NCBI GenBank assembly: GCA_027605045.1
Contig: JAQFWX010000005.1
Location: forward strand, 682,001-746,000
Direction: 5' to 3'
DNA from: Phallus indusiatus
Taxonomy: Eukaryota; Basidiomycota; Agaricomycetes; Phallales; Phallaceae
Length of the DNA: 64,000 nt
The notes beneath the pieces are model-generated. The model saw only the letters and a list, made by a program, of their open reading frames with translations, was not told the DNA's origin and made no database searches. Shown here piece by piece: positions 61,103 to 64,000 of this stretch. The position numbers were made by a program, and so were the translations under genes. Position 1 is the first letter of the stretch, and the number at the start of each line of letters is the position of its first letter.

Positions 61103-61980
61103 ATGGCAAACGACACCTACGATGACCCGTCACCGATGGAGTATTTTGGCTCGAGGCCGTATGATTATGAGGAGATTCTATATTCTAAACCACGGCCGAC
61201 TCGACGTCTATTTGCTCGATACAATCCCTCATTATTGCAGGAGATGAACGACGCAATTGCAATGAACTGGGATTGTGGCATTTGGTGAGCTCGTTCATTT
61301 CTCTTCCGTCGAGTTTTATATTCTAAATCCTTAATTATTGAATAGTTTGGAAACAGCAACAGACCCTTGCGTCACCAGATGTGGTCATCTTTTCTGTCAG
61401 AAAGAATTGTTACAGGTAAGGCCGTAGTTTACCTTCTACCAATGGCACCGATTGACCATAGATTTCTTTTCTCTTCTCCTTACAACAGTGGTTCGAGTCC
61501 GATGCTAGTTGCCCACGATGTAAAATCCCCTGCTCGCCCTCCACCGATGCGATGCCCGTCTTTGCGAGGGATTGGACATCACCGTTTATGCCCCCGCGCT
61601 CTCCGTCGCCGTTACCCCCACGCCAAGATAGTCTGACAGAGTCCCGCCAGTCAAGCATTATCTCGAGTCGACAATCTGAACCAGACGACACACATACTGC
61701 GATTTATGAAAAAGCATCGGGATCGCCTACTCCCACCCAACTTTCAGACGCCCACTCTTTACTTCTCGGTCGAGATCATCCGTCATCATCATCATCATCA
61801 AAGACCGCTACAGGGTCAACCAAGTCCGTCAAAAAGTCTTCTTCAACGCCCGCCCTTTCACCTATCCACAGCGATTCACCGTACACCAATCTGGCTGCAT
61901 CGGACATCGCTGTACATTATGGCAGTATCATGTTACGAGTTCTCGGTCTCTTGATCTTGTTATTTGCATTGTTACGCTGA
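61103..61980 (+). CDS. Membrane-anchored RING-finger E3 ligase (RNF5-like)
   Basis: Exons 61103-61284, 61346-61415 and 61489-61980 give 247 residues. Acidic N-terminus MANDTYDDPSPMEYFG. The RING spans about residues 58-100: WDCGICLETATDPCVTRCGH, LFCQKELLQ, then WFESDASCPRCKIPC, i.e. C3HC4 with all ligands present. A Ser-rich linker follows (poly-Ser near 61785), and the C-terminal single membrane helix SIMLRVLGLLILLFALLR ends the protein. The layout (RING, linker, C-terminal anchor) matches ER-membrane ligases of the RNF5/RNF185 type. It is the intact paralogue of the split gene at 34526-36168. Confidence 0.88.
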
Positions 61981-62683
61981 TTATTATATTTCCTTTTATC
62001 TGTTGCATTGGCTTGTTTTCATTATGTGCATTGTATCTGGTAGAAATGTTATCCTGCTCATCTATAATCAAAAATATGTTAAGGCGAGTGTATTGCTGGC
62101 GTCGGCCGATCGTATTACGTAGTCGGTCCAATTAGAAGACCGTTCGCATCTTCTTTCGGTGTTAATGTAATTCATACGGATTATTTCGGGTGAGTAGACT
62201 AATCATAATGGTCCTTGAAATGGTCCTTGAAAGGTACGGCTTATGCTGACTTCTGGCGCAATGGATCATCGAACCATTGACGCGTCATCGCGGCACTGAA
62301 TGGAACCGCCAGCTCAGGCCACCACAATAAATAAGCCGACTAGTCAACGTTCATGTTACAGGCACACAGAAGGATATGCGTAGTACATGTAATGTGCAAA
62401 ATTTACTTTAACAGATGTCATAAAAAGTTACTAGCCTAATGCACGCTTCGCGTATACAATCAATTTTTCGAGTCGCCTGGACCTCGGGCAAATCAAGCAC
62501 ATCTATACCGCTTCGTGTTTACCAATCCTCCGAAATGAGTAGCTTTGAAAGATACTTTTTATAGTTTAGTTGAAGCCGAAACAGGAACCACGGTAGATGA
62601 TATGTCAAACGTCCGAAGTTTCTCGTTTAACACTGGTCTCCAGAGGGAAAAAAAACTATTGGCTAGATATTTTGATTACTGCT
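61981..62683. other. Convergent intergenic spacer
   Basis: Short direct duplication GGTCCTTGAAATGGTCCTTGAA near 62211; otherwise nothing seen. Confidence 0.4.
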
Positions 62684-64000
62684 TTACATTGCTAATACTC
62701 GGAAAGGGTCCGATCCGTTGGCATTTAGACCTTCAATAAAAGCATCGTTGATACATTGCAAATACTCTGGCAAACGGTTGCCATATGGATTTTGAAAAGC
62801 GTCGTATAGTTCGAACCGCGAATCCGCGACAACATTGGCCAAGAGTAAAGCGGAGCGAACATTGCTGAATTTTTTTTTTTTTGAAAGTCAGGTTCATCAT
62901 CAAATAAAACCAGGAGACACATTGTAGGCGACACTTACCGAGGAACAATGGACCGCGATTCCTGCAGTGCACGGTGTAGCCTTATAATAAGCTCCGGGAC
63001 ATACATCTCACGGATTCGCAATAGTTCATCATGACGCGTTCGTTCTGATCCGTCGGCATTCAATCCTTCAATTTGAAGCCATCCATTGGTGAGTAGGTCT
63101 ACTGTTAATTCGCGAGCTTTTTCTAAAGCGGTCTATACAGACATCGAAAGATCAGTAACATATCCGAACAGAATGTCAAATACAAACCTCATATTTTCCG
63201 CTTTCGCGTTCTCTGGTATGAGTGTCTATTCCAGGTCTTGTGAGTTGGGCAGCGTAGTGCTCTGCTAAACTCAGGGCTGACCATGCCGCGAAGAATCTCT
63301 CAAAATGAAGGTATTCATATCGATCCGACGGATCGCCAGGAGGATCATCTCTCAGTGAAGGCGGACGCCGTTCTCGAATCTCATGACAAGCATATAATTT
63401 TCCAGTCGCTATCAGATACGAAGTATGTTAGTTCTTCAACTGAGACACGAAGGTAGAGCCTAATTAATCATTTACCGAGAAAGTAACGTGTGACAATATT
63501 GAATTGTATTATCGCGTGTCGATAGGTATCTTCTTGGAAAGATAACCAATCTATAGCGTTAGTGAGGGCCTTTTCAGGGTCACTAAGCTTTCGCGGATCG
63601 GAGAGAATAGGAGGATAAGGCGTTGATAATTTGGGTAATGCCTATGTGGAAATTATGTATCCATAGAATTGCAAATGTCAGAGTGACGACTGACCTTGAA
63701 GGCTCGCTCCCGACACAAATCCGCTGCATTCAAAGCAACTTGAACTACATCCAGGCCATAGTCACGAGCGCGGAAAAGAGTATCACGCCGTTCAAATGCG
63801 GATGCCGAAGTGGGTAGATCACCAAGGAACAACGCATATCGTGAAACAGCGTTATCGCCCAAGGCGGCAGCGTATTGCGCAATAAGGGCCGTTTGTCCTT
63901 GTTCCTGAACAGTCTCGCATTGAGTATTCACAAAAATGAGTGAGAAGGGCAAAATAGTGGAGCTAACCTGCAAAACGGACACATAGGCTTCTAAAATGGT
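62684..64000 (-). CDS. Nucleoporin Nup84/Nup107, C-terminal part (gene runs past the window)
   Basis: The minus strand enters at 64000 without its start. Blocks: YAAALGDNAVSRYALFLGDL, RRDTLFRARDYGLDVVQVAL, ALTNAIDWLSFQEDTYRHAI, YEYLHFERFFAAWSALSLAE, ELIIRLHRALQESRSIVPR, NVRSALLLANVVADSRFELY and the end NANGSDPFRVLAM at 62684. This is the helical C-terminal part of Nup84 (Nup107), a scaffold member of the Y-complex of the nuclear pore. Introns are short GT-AG types; one acceptor (near 62863) has a 13-nt polyA/T tract beside it. The missing N-terminus should lie to the right of this window. Confidence 0.85.

Noticed and set aside
61482..61500. GGTTCGAGTCC, resembling a tRNA T-loop
   Set aside because: It encodes WFESD at the start of RING exon 3, and no tRNA arms surround it.

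Overview
The window is eukaryotic. Genes are broken by many 40-75 nt GT-AG introns, and several products belong to families typical of mushroom-forming fungi (velvet factor, class I hydrophobin, fungal DUF2235 hydrolase, CipC-like proteins, a secreted family often mislabelled ribosomal protein S17). It is most likely a contig from an Agaricomycete (Basidiomycota). I cannot name a species. Exon borders were derived by hand from reading frames and splice signals, so those of the largest genes are approximate where stated.

Layout. 1-4.4 kb: no confident gene, only possible fragments. 4.4-11.4 kb: an RNA-binding HABP4/PAI-RBP1-type protein, then the 13-exon 1,3-beta-glucan synthase FKS1. 11.8-17.2 kb (minus strand): a peroxisomal alpha/beta hydrolase ending in SKL but with proline at the nucleophile position, and a SAP-like coiled-coil protein. 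18.4-26.5 kb: a velvet regulator; two remnants of one iron-type alcohol dehydrogenase separated by a nuclease-like gene of unknown function and a solo LTR; then a DUF2235 hydrolase. 27.9-31.4 kb: a small secreted cysteine-rich protein and a GPCR-like receptor. 33.1-37.6 kb: HSP10 and SNU13 from a shared promoter, a RING E3 gene split by an 817-bp insertion, and a UbiA prenyltransferase. 38.2-43.0 kb: Elongator subunit ELP1. 45.7-50.1 kb: two tandem CipC-like genes and actin-interacting protein AIP1. 51.8-59.2 kb: a hydrophobin, a Skt5-type chitin synthase activator with a CAAX box, and a secreted Ser/Thr-rich protein. 61.1-64.0 kb: an intact paralogue of the split RING gene and the 3' part of nucleoporin NUP84/NUP107.

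This is mostly housekeeping sequence with no biosynthetic cluster. Cell-surface functions recur (FKS1, hydrophobin, Skt5, secreted proteins) but the genes are scattered. The points most worth checking are the split RING gene with its intact paralogue, the dehydrogenase broken around a nuclease-like gene plus LTR, the hydrolase lacking its nucleophile, a 6-nt exon in FKS1, and three GC-AG introns in HSP10 and ELP1.
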